Shown in pieces: positions 1 to 10,995 of a stretch of 64,000 nucleotides of DNA; position 1 is the stretch's first letter, and every line of letters begins with the position of its first letter. Under the pieces are notes generated by a model that saw nothing but the letters and a program-made list of their open reading frames with translations, did no database searches and was not told where the DNA came from. The position numbers were made by a program, and so were the translations under genes. The stretch is from Thinopyrum elongatum (Eukaryota > Streptophyta > Magnoliopsida > Poales > Poaceae): the NCBI GenBank assembly GCA_011799875.1, contig CM022298.1, forward strand, positions 197,460,076-197,524,075, in the 5' to 3' direction.

Positions 1-2
1 GA

Positions 3-1688
3 GGCGATTCGCAGCTTGTTGTCAGGCAAGTTAACAAGAATTATCAGAGTCCATTGATGCAAGCTTACGTGGATGAAGTGAGAAAAATGGAAGAGCGCTT
101 TGACGGTCTGCAAATGAAGCACATTCCTCGTGTCGAGAACAGTATTGCTGACGACTTGTCAAAGCGCGCTGCCCTCAAGTTGCCTGTGGAACCAGGAACT
201 TTTGTGCTCCATTTGACTCAACCATCTGTGGCGTCATCAATGCGACAAGAAAAGAGAAGAAAGTTGAATTCTGGACAGTACTTTCCGGCAGAGCTCCCTA
301 GAGCCGCCGGCAAGGAACTTGCCGGGATCAGCGACAAGCCTGCCAGGGAACAACAGGCTCCGGCGGAACCTCACGCTTTTGCTGTCGAGACAAATGTTCC
401 CCTGGCGGAAGAGATGCCTTTAGTCCTAGCTGTGGAGCCCCAGGCTCCAGCATGGGCACAGCACATTGTCCATTTCCTTCAGACAGGAGAGCTCCCCAAG
501 GAACAGGAAGAGGCGGAAAAAGTAGCCTGTCGGTCTGTTATGTACAAGTTCGTCGATGACGTCCTGTATAGAAAGAGACCAAACGGTGTGAAATTGAAGT
601 GTATTCCTCGGGAGGATGGACTAGAGCTGTTGGCAGAGATACATGGAGGCATATGTGGCTCTCACATAGGATCAAGAGCACTTGTCGGGAAAGCATTCCG
701 GCAAGGTTTCTTTTGGCCCACTGCTCTCCAGGATGCAACTGCACTAGTAACCAAGTGTGAAGCGTGCCAGTTTCATTCGAAGAAATCACATCAGCCAGCT
801 CAAGCTCTTCAGACGATCCCTCTCTCCTGGCCATTTTCGGTCTGGGGGCTCGACATACTGGGCCCCTTCCCTCGTGTTACCGGGGGCTTTGAGTACTTGT
901 ACGTCGCGATCGACAAGTTCACAAAGTGGCCGGAGGTGGAAGCAGTGAGGAAGGTGAAAGCACAGTCAGCCGTCAAGTTCTTTAAGGGAATAGTTTGCCG
1001 TTTCGGTGTGCCCAACAGGATCATCACCGACAACGGCACGCAATTCACAAGTCGCACTTTCATGCAGTACGTCCAAGACCTTGGCGGCAAAATTTGTTTT
1101 GCCTCTGTTGCTCACCCGAGAAGCAATGGCCAAGCAGAGAGGGCTAACGCTGAAGTGTTGCGCGGTCTCAGGACCAGAACCTTTGACAGGCTGAGAAAGT
1201 GCGGAAGACGCTGGATTGATGAGTTGTCGGCAGTTCTTTGGTTAATCAGAACGACACCAAATCGAGCCACCGGCCAGACACCCTTCGCTCTGGTCTACGG
1301 AGCGGAAGCAGTTCTCCCCACGGAACTCATATACGGATCACCTCGAGTGCTCGCTTATGATGAGCTTGAGCAAGAGCAACTGCGGCAAGATGACGTTGTG
1401 CTCCTTGAGGAGAATCGTCTTCAGGCTGCTGTGCGAGCTGCACTCTACCAGCAAGCTTTGCGCTGCTACCATAGCCGCAAAGTTCATGCCCGAAGCCTTG
1501 AGGAAGGCGACCTTGTTCTTCGACGGATTCAGTCCGCCAAGAATTCAAACAAGTTGACGCCGAAGTGGGAAGGCCCTTATCGGGTAGTACGAGTCACCAG
1601 GCCCGGCGCTGTCCACCTGGAGACCGAAGATGGCGTTCCAGTGAGCAATTCCTGGAATATCGAACATCTTCGTAAGTTCTACCCATAA
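3..1688 (+). CDS. Gypsy pol polyprotein, C-terminal part (end of RNase H plus integrase), 5' partial
   Basis: The frame is open from base 3, so the gene continues upstream. The first ~60 codons resemble the end of RNase H (HIPRVENSIADDLSKRA). A variable linker follows, then the integrase zinc finger (H and H around HGGICGSHIGS, then CEAC), then the catalytic core. The D, D and E residues are visible in GLDILGPF, TDNGTQF and GQAERAN, with 35 residues between the second Asp and the Glu. The C-terminus has a chromatin-binding-like end (LTPKWEGPYRVVRV). The product would insert the element's cDNA into host DNA in the nucleus. This part has no stop or frameshift; whether the whole polyprotein is intact cannot be seen. 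Confidence 0.93.
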   Translation, partial: GDSQLVVRQVNKNYQSPLMQAYVDEVRKMEERFDGLQMKHIPRVENSIADDLSKRAALKLPVEPGTFVLHLTQPSVASSMRQEKRRKLNSGQYFPAELPRAAGKELAGISDKPAREQQAPAEPHAFAVETNVPLAEEMPLVLAVEPQAPAWAQHIVHFLQTGELPKEQEEAEKVACRSVMYKFVDDVLYRKRPNGVKLKCIPREDGLELLAEIHGGICGSHIGSRALVGKAFRQGFFWPTALQDATALVTKCEACQFHSKKSHQPAQALQTIPLSWPFSVWGLDILGPFPRVTGGFEYLYVAIDKFTKWPEVEAVRKVKAQSAVKFFKGIVCRFGVPNRIITDNGTQFTSRTFMQYVQDLGGKICFASVAHPRSNGQAERANAEVLRGLRTRTFDRLRKCGRRWIDELSAVLWLIRTTPNRATGQTPFALVYGAEAVLPTELIYGSPRVLAYDELEQEQLRQDDVVLLEENRLQAAVRAALYQQALRCYHSRKVHARSLEEGDLVLRRIQSAKNSNKLTPKWEGPYRVVRVTRPGAVHLETEDGVPVSNSWNIEHLRKFYP

Positions 1689-1693
1689 GGCAC

Positions 1694-1717
1694 GGTTGCC
1701 GGGGGCCCCCGGCAACC
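1694..1717. repeat. 24-bp perfect palindrome between convergent pol and antisense gene
   Basis: The 12-base half GGTTGCCGGGGG is followed immediately by its exact reverse complement. It starts five bases after the pol stop codon and is followed by a short T run. It could form a very stable RNA hairpin on either strand. A role in 3'-end formation is only a guess. Confidence 0.8.
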
Positions 1718-1834
1718 ACCTTTTTGTACAAAACTTGCCAGCGAGGCATGTAATCCTTTGTACAAAGCCAGGCGCAGACCCTGAGCCCAGATGAATAAGT
1801 TTGATTGTTATGCATTTCCTTATCGATTTCCATG

Positions 1835-1888
<54 letters not shown>

Positions 1889-2526
1889 TGCTTGTCTAAG
1901 ATGTTGTATGACACTTGTTCCCGGTGAGTTCTAATGAACCGCCAAGGTTCCATATCTTTATTTTCTCTTCTTTCTTTTTCTCAAAAGACAAAAGGATTCC
2001 TCGCGTGCACGTTTGCCGGGGCGGGGGGGAGGAAGATATGAGTACCAGTTGGTGACGTTCAGAATTGACACCTTACCGGAGGAAGAACAGCGACAGAAAG
2101 CTAAGTTCTAAAACTTGAAGCAAGTTTCTTTTATTACAAAGTTATTTTCCTTAGACGATTCCGACTTTTGTATGGAAAACCTGCACGCGAAGGTACCCTT
2201 GTCGTAATCGGTTGCGCCCTTATTTTGTTTCGAGTCCGCTCAACAATTTAAGTGGTTGCGCTGAGAACGCCAAGGTGCCTTGCCAGTCGCTGCACCTCCA
2301 GCAGGCTGCTGAAGTCGCGCACCCAGCGCTCGCGGCAGGTTGCGCACCGGCAAGTTTTCAATAAGCGTAGGGTATACTCCGTACATAAAGGAATCAGACA
2401 AGGGAAATAGCATGCACATACCCAAACATACGCAAGTTATATTACATCAATAAGTTGCCGCAGTTCTAACACAAGACTTTATTGTCTTTTGGCATGGAAT
2501 GGTGGCGACAAGGGAAAATGAGGCAG
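1718..2526. other. Non-coding spacer of the gypsy element with a (TA)n microsatellite
   Basis: This stretch separates the pol stop codon from the stop codon of the antisense gene. It holds an uninterrupted (AT)n run at about 1839-1885. I see no coding frame or RNA gene; short open frames here overlap the microsatellite or are random. Confidence 0.7.
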
Positions 2527-5507
2527 CTAGTCCCTACGTCGGCCCTCGATCCTCTTGATTGAATCTACCTTCTCGAGGATGGGCGCGACAAGCTCCTCAA
2601 GTGCCTTGAGATCTGCATCCTTCGGCAAGTGGTCGAGCACGTTGCTGAGATCAACACCAGGGTTATTATATACCACCTTGACGAGTACCTTGCGGAGGAC
2701 GGCCCGGCAAAGTTTGCGGGATTCATTGGCCAGTTGGGTCGCTCGATTGGACTGTAGCAGCTTCAAAGCGTCAACGATGCTTTCGAAGAACATGCTCAAC
2801 CTGGCGCTTGAAGATATCCTTTCTTCGGAGGAATACCTGAAGTTTTGCAGGCCATCCTGCCCCATGGTTGACAACTGTGCAGTGAGCCTCTCCGCGGCGT
2901 CGACAAGGAGATCAGTCCAGATTTGCACCCCCTTTTCATAGTCAATTTGGGCGGCGGCAGCGCTCTTAAGCAAGTTCCTTTCTTCCTGAAGATCTTTGCT
3001 TAGGGTCTTCTCGCGGGCCCTGCCGTCCTTGAGGGACTTCTCCAGTGTGGTCAGCTTTAGCTTCAGATCGGCAATGGCATCGTTGGCTGAAGTGAGCTGC
3101 TTGGTCTTGTCGGACATGGCAACTTGCATCTCCGCCAGGCTGTGGAGAGTTTTCTCCCTGTCCCCTTTGAGCGTCGAGAGCTCCTTGTCGTGTTCTTCAA
3201 GATCCACCTCCAGCTTCTTCACTTTGTCGCTCAGCTTGTTCTTGGCGGCCTCTGCAGCCTCGGCAGCATCGACGGCCTCCTTGAGCTTGCCGGCGTGATC
3301 TACAGTTAGAGCTTCGAGCGGCTCCTTGTGCTTTTGCTCCAGCTCCTGGATCCGCTGCGCGACAAGCTTATCGATCTCCTCATCTTTGCACAAAGCTTGG
3401 CGGCGAGCGCCTGCTCATGCGCGACAAGATCTTCCTCGTGAGCGTCAAGCGCAATGCGACACTCCGTCAGGAGAGCGTCTTCAGCGGCGGTTCTTTGTGC
3501 AGCTTCCTCTTGCGCTTTCTCCAGATCAGATTGTTTCAAGAGGAGCTCCGCTTGTTCCCGGTTGGCAGTCAACTCTTGAAGGGCCTCGGCGTACCAGATT
3601 TGCATTTGTTCGACGCGCTTCTGAAAATCTACTTCGGCTGCCTCGACAACTGCCATTCTGGAATCTGCTTTCTCTTTCCGAGCATGGTGGAGTGCTTGGA
3701 GCTTGCGGAAATTTTCGCCCATGGCCTGGAGGAGCTGATCCTCTTCAGATTTGCCACTGCTGGTGCTTGGATCATCAACAATCTCAAGCCCGGCAGCGGT
3801 GATGATTTCTTCATCAAAGGCTTCCCCTTCGGTCGACGTTTCAGTATTTGCCGTGCCCGGCAAGTTGATGAATAAGTTGTCGCCGACCTTGAGATATTTG
3901 CTTAATGAGGGGGCTTCGGATGTCGATGGTTGGTCCTCGATGTTCGTCTCGCCGGTGGCTGGGGGCTCTGTGGCCGATGTAGCGCCTGGCGCTCCTGCGG
4001 CAGGAATGCCGTCAGTATGGTCATCAGTTTCCTCGCCGGCCCTCTCGACAGATTTCTTGATGGCTTCCTCGACAATAGTTTTGCCGACCTCGGCGGTGGC
4101 GTCTTTGGCAGCCTCGCTAGCGGCGATCCTGTCAGCTTCGGCGGCGGCGTCTCTGGCAGTCTCTTCAATGACAACATCGACATCCATGTGTTCCGTCACA
4201 GGGAATTCTGGAGGACGAAGGAAGGAAACCAAATAAGATTAAGATTGAAGTTCAAGAAGACAAAAAGAAAGAAAGATAACGAAAAGGATAGCAAGCGCTC
4301 TAAGGCAAGCAGTTACCTACATCGAGTTGTTGAGAGGTGGCCTCGCCCCTCCCGGCAATGTTGGTTGCCGGGGAAATGTTGCCGGTATCCATGCATACCG
4401 GCTCTTCCTCAACCAGGATAGGCTCGTCAGTGGTAACTCTTGCCAGGGATGCGTTTGTGGGCGGCGCGGTAGATGGAGGCGGCACAACGGGGGCGGTTTC
4501 CACCTCTTCCTGTTGCTGTTCTTCTCCTGCAAGCCCAAAGATATCAGCGACAATGGTAAAAACCTCAGCGCCCATCAGCGGAAAACGAGTGGAGAACTCA
4601 CGCTGGGGGCTGCGTTGAGGGCTGAGCTCCGGGCTGACGACGACAATTTCCGGCGCGCTCGTAGAGCCAGCCGGGGGCTCGTCGCCCGTGGAAGTTCTCA
4701 ACCTCTTCGCCGCCCTTTCCGCCAAGGTTTTTGCATCACTGCAGAGATGAGACAAGATAGAGCAAGGCTATGAGATTACTCCAAAATTTGGAAGATAAAG
4801 GCTATGACAGGATACTTACTCTTCTTCTTCTCGTTCCGGGCTAAAGCCGGAGATGTCGAAATCGACCTCCGTTGCAGTGTCCGTGTGAGGAGGCGGAGGA
4901 GGGGTCCTGGGTCGCTTGGCTGTAGCAGGCGCAGGGGGTTGGCGTGATTCCGCCACCTCAGCCTCCGGTGCAGTTGTGTGGGACGCTCCTACCGCTTCAG
5001 TAGTTGCCGCAGGTGCGGGTCTCGCGTGCCACGCAGGTTGCTATCGAACCCCTTGCCGCAGCACAGTCTTGCCGGCCGCCTTCTTGCTGGGAGCCTCACT
5101 GCTCGAAGAAGGTTGGCCTGCTGGGATGCCAGAAGCGGCCTTTCGAAGAACGCGCTTGGTCTTCTTCGGAGCTGGAGGCTCCTCCTGCGGCTCTTCTTCG
5201 GCTACGTCCTCGTCGGACGAGCCCTCAGCGGCCGTGCTGCTCTGTTCCCCGGCAGCCTCGGCCTCCCCGGCAGGATTTTCTTCCATCACAACCTCTGCGT
5301 CACTGGTTTCCCATTCTGTGAAACCGATACTGCCGGCCTCCGCGGCAAGATTCGCTTCTTCCACCCTAGAGGCAATATATGCCACTTCTTCGTCAGTGGT
5401 GGCGCGAATGAGGCCCGTCTCTTCCCGGATGGCTCTCTCCGACAAGTTGTCGAAGAATTTTTGTGCTTCCTCCTCGGTTGGCTCGGCCCAAGTCGCGTCA
5501 AGACCGT
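2527..5507 (-). pseudogene. Antisense gene of the Tat-like gypsy element, 3' exons (coiled-coil protein), broken
   Basis: This is the downstream half of a gene transcribed against pol; the upstream half is at 12310-13279, beyond the CACTA insertion. Exons have good splice sites: donor AGA/GTAAGTATC near 4822, acceptor CTCTGCAG near 4750, donor near 4315, acceptor CCTCCAG near 4211. The protein is acidic and Ala/Glu-rich, then becomes a long coiled coil (about 2700-3900) full of heptad-like Lys/Glu/Leu. Lesions: an in-frame TAG at 5041-5043 and a frameshift near 3385-3395. I recognise no catalytic motif. Related proteins in grasses are usually labelled putative gypsy-type transposon protein; the function is unknown. 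Confidence 0.75.
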
Positions 5508-5524
5508 CACTACTGGAATCAGCT

Positions 5525-6012
5525 TCTTTGCCGTCCGCCATGCCGGACGGCAAAGGCATAGATCACAGACGGCAAAATGCTTTGCCGTCCGCTAGCGGAC
5601 GGCAAACTGTCCGGATGAAAGCCTACCAGCAAAGGATTACGCCGTCCGCCATCCGAGGCCAGCAGACGGCAAAGACAGCTGACGGTAGTGCGGTGGCGTG
5701 AGAGCCGTTAGGGGGTTAACGGCGCTCTTTGCCGTCCGCCAGCGGACGGCAAAGAGCCCAGCTAGGCAGCACTGGGAAGCTGCCACATGTCCAGATATGC
5801 CGTCCGCCAGCAGACGGCAAAGAGGTTTGAATCATTGCCGTCTGCTGGCAGACGACATAGATGGTCACTTTGCCGTCCGCCAGCAGACGGCAAAATGACC
5901 AAATAGGCAGCCAGTGTTCCCAGTTTGCACAGGTGACTGCCACATGTCCTCTTTGCCGTCTGCTAGCGGATGGCAAAGCTCTTTGCCTTCCGCTAGCGGA
6001 CGGCAAAGAGGC
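5525..6012. repeat. Left subterminal palindromic repeat array of CACTA element 1
   Basis: Many copies of TTTGCCGTC with its complement GACGGCAAA occur, often fused into palindromes centred on CTAGCG or GCCAGC (for example 5580-5605 and 5729-5754). Such arrays are the binding sites of the TNPA-type protein in En/Spm elements. Open reading frames predicted here are by-products of the repeats. Confidence 0.9.
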
Positions 6013-6751
6013 TATATATCCCCTGTTTTTATTTAAATCCCATTAATTAGACATGGTTTCAAACACAGATATACATGCATACATATCCGACATATCCAAC
6101 AGCATGTCCAACAATATATTTCATCCAATCCAACAACATATTTCAACAAAGTCCAACATATCCATATATACATAACCAGAAACAAGTTTCCAACAACATA
6201 TCCATATAGACATACATATCCAAACAAGTTTTCATAAACAACAAGGAAGCACCACAAGAATAGTACACTCCATGAATCCAAGCTTCCTCATGTAAAGCAA
6301 ATCTGCAAATTGGGAAAGATGAAAGTTAGAAGAAGAAGAAGAAGAAGAAGAAGACTAGTTAGAAGAAGAAGAAGAAGAAGATTTTTTTTCTTCTCTTTCT
6401 TTTTCTCCTCTCCTCTTCTTTATCTTCTTCTTCTTCTAACTAAGGTAGGTAAAAATGTCATTTTATTGCTAAGCTAGGTAAAAATGCTAAGTGTAGGTCA
6501 TTTTAGAGCTAAGGTAGGTAAATAGGTCATTTTGGAGCTTAGTAAGGTTATTATGTCATTTTCGAGGAAAATAAGCTAAGTCTATATCATTTTGGAGCTA
6601 ACAAAGATTATCACGCCATTTTTTACCTAAGTATGCTAAGTATGTCATAAATGAACTGAATAAGCTAAGTATAGCTTATTTTTTATCTAACTTAGGTAAT
6701 TATGCCATTTAGGAGGAAAATAAGCTAAGTATCCATTTGTAAAGCAAAACA
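6013..6751. other. AT-rich non-coding part of CACTA element 1
   Basis: It contains two (GAA)n tracts (about 6330-6381) and, from about 6440 to 6730, a degenerate series of short repeats built on AAGCTAGGTAAAAATGTCATTTT. I see no gene. Confidence 0.7.
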
Positions 6752-7208
6752 CTAGAGAAAACTTACCCTCATCACAACAAATGTGATGAAGATCGCAACT
6801 AAGGTAACAATTGATCCAACGGCATAATGATACCAAGCCTCATTATCAATGGCATATTTTCTAATCTTCTTAAGCTTCAGGCGCATTGCATCCATCTTCA
6901 AGCGCATTGCATTCATCTTCATCTTGTGATCATCGATGGCATCGGCAACATACAACTCCAATGTCATCTTCTCTTCTTCAATTCTTTTAATTTTTTCTTT
7001 CAAATACTCATTTTCCTTTTCAACTAAATTTAACTTCTCGACAAGAGGGTCCGTTTCAAATTCCGGTTCACATACCTCCTAGATTAAAATATCTCTATGT
7101 CAACTTGATGGCCATAATTTGCATAAATGCGAAATGCAACAAATAGTTATGAAAGAGAATTTACCACATCCGAATCATAAAGAGGGCGAGGGCCGACTGG
7201 GACGGAAA
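6752..7208 (-). CDS. Small CACTA-encoded protein with coiled coil and C-terminal membrane segment (exons)
   Basis: Last exons of a second CACTA gene. A short exon (about 7208-7172) reads PVGPRPLYDSDV before a GT donor. After an acceptor ending TTTTAATCTAG, the last exon (about 7079-6752) encodes a charged coiled coil (LVEKENEYLKEKIKRIEEEK) with a repeated MKMNAMRLKMDAMRLK stretch, then a hydrophobic segment (AVGSIVTLVAIFITFVVM) near the C-terminus. The hydrophobic run fits one transmembrane helix. I recall very similar tails in Triticeae hypothetical proteins but know no function. Upstream exons were not located. The frame shown is intact. The position downstream of the transposase matches that of the TNPA-like gene in other elements. 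Confidence 0.55.
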
Positions 7209-7335
7209 TCAAGACCATGGCAATATGTATAAGAAACAATCATACAAAGTAAGAAAATTATAAATACCAACTATATAAATCATACAATCATACAAATAAC
7301 TATATAAATCAAGTACAACATAAAAATTTGAATAC

Positions 7336-10300
7336 CTAATAATCATTATCGGTAATGACGTGCTCATCATCATCATTAATAAAAGCATCATCATCATCAC
7401 TATCGGTAATGACATGCTCATCATCATCATTAATAAATGCATCATCATGTGGAAGGCCACCTTTACGTAATCGTTCAAGCATTGACAGGTCATCTGCAGC
7501 AGTAACTTCTTCTTCTTCCGGCTCTTCTTGTTCCAGCTCAGGGGTGAAGTCGGATTCACTATCGTTGTCTACTTCAATGTTCTGGGGTGGAGTAGAGCGG
7601 TTCTTGAAATGTTTTTTGGAAAGACGTGTTTCTTGGAAGAATTCTCCTTCGTCATATGTGTCTTGGTTAATGTGAGGTTCATAATCCTTTTCATTGGGGG
7701 GAGGTGGTCTAACACGTGGCGGCACTTCATAAACGACGTCCCAACCACTGAGATTTGGATCACTTTGACAGGCCCACGGTAGATAGAAAACTTGGGTTGC
7801 TTATTGAGCCATAATATAGACATCGGGAACATCCAAATGGGTGCTTTGTTTGATTTCGACTAGCCCTATATGTTCATGAGTCCTTCTAGTCTCCCTCGGC
7901 TGGAACCAATAACATCTGAAGACTACGACGTTTGGTGGGTTTTCACCATAGAATTCAAGTTCATAAATTGCTTCAACTCTTCCATAATACTCGATACCTC
8001 CTTCGCCGATAGCAGAGACACAACAATTTGTAGACTTTCGGTCGGCCATAGATAGCTCTTTGCCATAGGTACGAAAGCGATACCCGTTGATGTCGTATTT
8101 GTCAAATGAACGGACCTTATAGTCAAAACCATTAGCTACTTGTCTCAATTTGGCATCCATAATCTCTGAATTAGCCTACAAGTTTAATACGAAAGGATTG
8201 TTGCATTAGTCGCAAATTAGCCAAAGAAAAAAAGTGTCTAATGGAAATTACCATTTTTTTGAACCAAGAGATGAAACCGGGAAATTCGGCTCCTTGTTTT
8301 GCCAGAAGCTCATACTCTTCGACGGAATCCTTTTGGATCACCGCTCCATACGAGAATATGGCGACGTATCAACTGCATCAAAAATCCAGGAATAAGAGAA
8401 GTTCAAAGGAATTAGAAGTTGTGAAACAATGTACCGAGATCTTACTCGATGTACGGCCGCACTTCTGTTAGGTTGTTGAAGAGATACAGCGAAATGGTCC
8501 GCCATTCTTCAACATCCAACCTTACTGGTTTCCAACCACCGGCTGGTGCGAGATTCCCTTTGAATAGGCTGAGGTTGGATTGACCCTTTTGAGGTTCGTC
8601 GCATTGTACCGAGGCTTCGGATTATGCAAATGACGATTTTTGGCTTCGTAGTGTGCGGTCACGAAGTTTGCCGCCTCCTCAGTGATGAATGCCTCCGCCA
8701 TCGATGCTTCTATTCTACGTTTATTTTTACATTTTGCTCGAAGCGTCTTCTGCATCCTCTCAGTTGAGTAGCACCAACGATTTTGCACGGGCCCCCCCAA
8801 TCGTGCCTCGGTCGGGAGATGCAAAATCAAGTGTTGCATTGGATTAAAGAAGCTTGGCGGAAAGATCTTCTCTAACTTGCAGATCAACTCCGGCGCCAAC
8901 TATTCCATTTCTTCTAGGAGGCCAGGCGATAGTTCTTTCGCACAAAGAACACGGAAGAAATAGCTCAGCTCTGCCAGTACTAGCCATTCATCCTCAAGGA
9001 TGAAGCCACGCAACATCACCGGCATTATCCGCTCAATCCATATGTGCCAATCATGACTTTTTAGACCAAATTTTTTCAATTTTTGAAGACTCGCTCCCCT
9101 CTTTAGATTTGCTGCATACCCATCGGGGAACATCAACTGCATTTTCACCCACAAAATAATTTCCTTCGTAGCTGGCCTTCCAAGATTGAACCATGCCTTT
9201 CTCTTCGTCCAGTTGATCCCCTTTCCTTTCGGTTCTTTCATGTTTTGTAACGGTCTATCACATAGCTCCTCTTGATCGACTCTAGCCTTAGGATTATCCT
9301 TTGATTTCCCCTCTATGCCGAACAATGTACCAAAAATGGCTTCAGCGATATTCTTTTCAGTGTGCATCATGTCGATGTTGTGTGGGCAAAGGAGGTCTTT
9401 GAAGTAAGGCAGATCCCAGAAGCATGTCTTGTGAGTCCAGGCGTGTTCCTTATTATACCCCTTGAAATACCCTGGACGCTCTGGATCTGGCTCGAGAGCG
9501 TTTAACTGATCTAGGGTCTGTTGGCCTGTCAACGCAGGTGGTGCAGAGTGTTTGACAACTCTACCTTTGATGAAGTTCTTCTTGTCTTTCCTGAACTTAT
9601 GGCCAGGATGTAGAAACGGTCTATGCAAGTCGAAGCAACTATACTTGCGCCCTGCCGTCAGCCAACGAAACTCAAGAGCTCCCTTGCATGTGGGGCATGG
9701 GAACCTTCCATGCACACACCAGCCAATGAATAGCGCATACGCCGACAAGTCATGCGTCGAGTACATGTACCAGGCACGCATTATGAAGTTCTGTTTGCTA
9801 AAGGCGTCGTATGTCTTGAACCCATTATCCCAAGCTTCTTGCAATTCGTCCTTAAGCGGCTGCATGTACACATTCATATTCTTCCCCGGATAGTTGGGCC
9901 CTGGAATTATCAACGTCAGGAAAATATTCTTTCGTTGCATAATCTGCCCGGGGGGGAGATTGAGTGGAATGACAAACACGGGCCAACAGCTGTATGGGGC
10001 TGCCATCTGACCAAACACACTGAACCCATCTGTGCTGACGGCGACTCGAGGATGCCTTGGATCTGCCGTTTTTCCTTATGTAATGCATCGAAGCGCTTCC
10101 ACGCTTCACCATCTGATGTGTGCACCATCATCACATTCCCATCTGCATCTAGTTCGGTTCTTTTGCCCGTTTTGTGCCATGTCATCTGTCTGGCTGTCTC
10201 TTCGACCATGAAAAGACGTTGAAGTCTTCGTACGATTGGCATATACCAAAGAACATTAACGGGTATTTTGGTCTGCGTCTTCTCACCCATACCGTTGTCT

Positions 10301-10995
10301 ACCACAACATACCTGGAAGAATTGCAAATGGGACAATAGTTCAAGTCCTCATACTGAAGCCTAAATAAGACACATCCTTTCTCACAGGCATGTATCTTCT
10401 CATAGGGCATCTTAAGAGCACGGAGGATTTTGTCTGACTGGTACAGGTTTGGAGGTAGCACATGGCCTTTGGGTAGAAATCGTCCGAATACTGTCATCAT
10501 CGCGTCGTAGCATTCTCTGCCCAAGTTGAATTGAGCCTTCAAAGCCATTATTTGTGAGATGGCATCCAGCTGACAAAGCTCAGTGTGCTCGTGGAGAGGA
10601 CGTTTTGAGGACTCCAACATTTCAGTGAAGGCCTTTGCAGATTCCTCCATCTCCTCGTCCGAGTCCCGAGCATCGTCAAAGTCTTGCACCATGTCTGCGG
10701 TCCCGGTACCATGCTCGTCGGTGCGACGACGAACCTCGGCTCTGGCACGTTGGGCAGACTCACCATGTAATGTCCAGACCGTGTAACCAGGCGTAAAACC
10801 AAACTTCTGCAGGTCTTTACTCATTTCAAGCTCGTCCCTCTTTTTATAGTTGTCGCAACGGGCACAGGGGCACCAGCTAAATTCCTGGCCATTTGCAAAT
10901 GCGGCTCTAACAAACCCCTTGGTTTTTGTTAACCATTCCTCGGTCCAAACTTTCTAACTAGTGTAACCGGTGTACATCCATGCACAATCACTCAT
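7336..10995 (-). pseudogene. CACTA element 1 transposase (TNP2 type), inactivated
   Basis: Start ATG at 10993-10995. In order: an N-terminal transposase-associated domain (EEWLTKTKGFVRAAF, then CPCARC), a cysteine motif (CPICNSSRY), the TNP2 core (Transposase_21) with WPVFVIPLNLPP and CPHNIDMMHTEKNIAEAIFG, then DUF4218 (to about 8450), a short exon (about 8365-8253), DUF4216 (8160-7804) and an acidic tail. Spliced joints are visible (donor GAG/GTAAGATC near 8448; acceptor TTTGATGCAG near 8366). The product would cut and paste the element. Breaks: TAG at 10954-10956, a one-base frameshift near 10064-10075, TAG at 8900-8902, a frameshift near 8575 and TAA at 7801-7803. The family assignment is secure; the copy is not functional. 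Confidence 0.92.
7339..7450 (-). repeat. Two-copy 57-60-bp coding repeat in the transposase tail
   Basis: Two near-identical units encode DDDAFINDDDEHVITD in tandem, making a strongly acidic C-terminal tail. They probably arose by replication slippage in GAT-rich sequence. Confidence 0.8.

Noticed and set aside
1594..1953. 119-codon minus-strand frame through the (TA)n microsatellite
   Set aside because: It is a Tyr-Ile repeat produced by the microsatellite and overlaps pol.
5508..6012. Palindromic repeat array as a CRISPR-like array
   Set aside because: Spacing is irregular, units are fused palindromes, no cas genes exist, and the context is a plant CACTA transposon.
5541..6046. Several open frames in the CACTA 1 subterminal region
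   Set aside because: They translate the same palindromic repeat again and again (CRLLADGK, PSASRRQR) and are by-products of the array.
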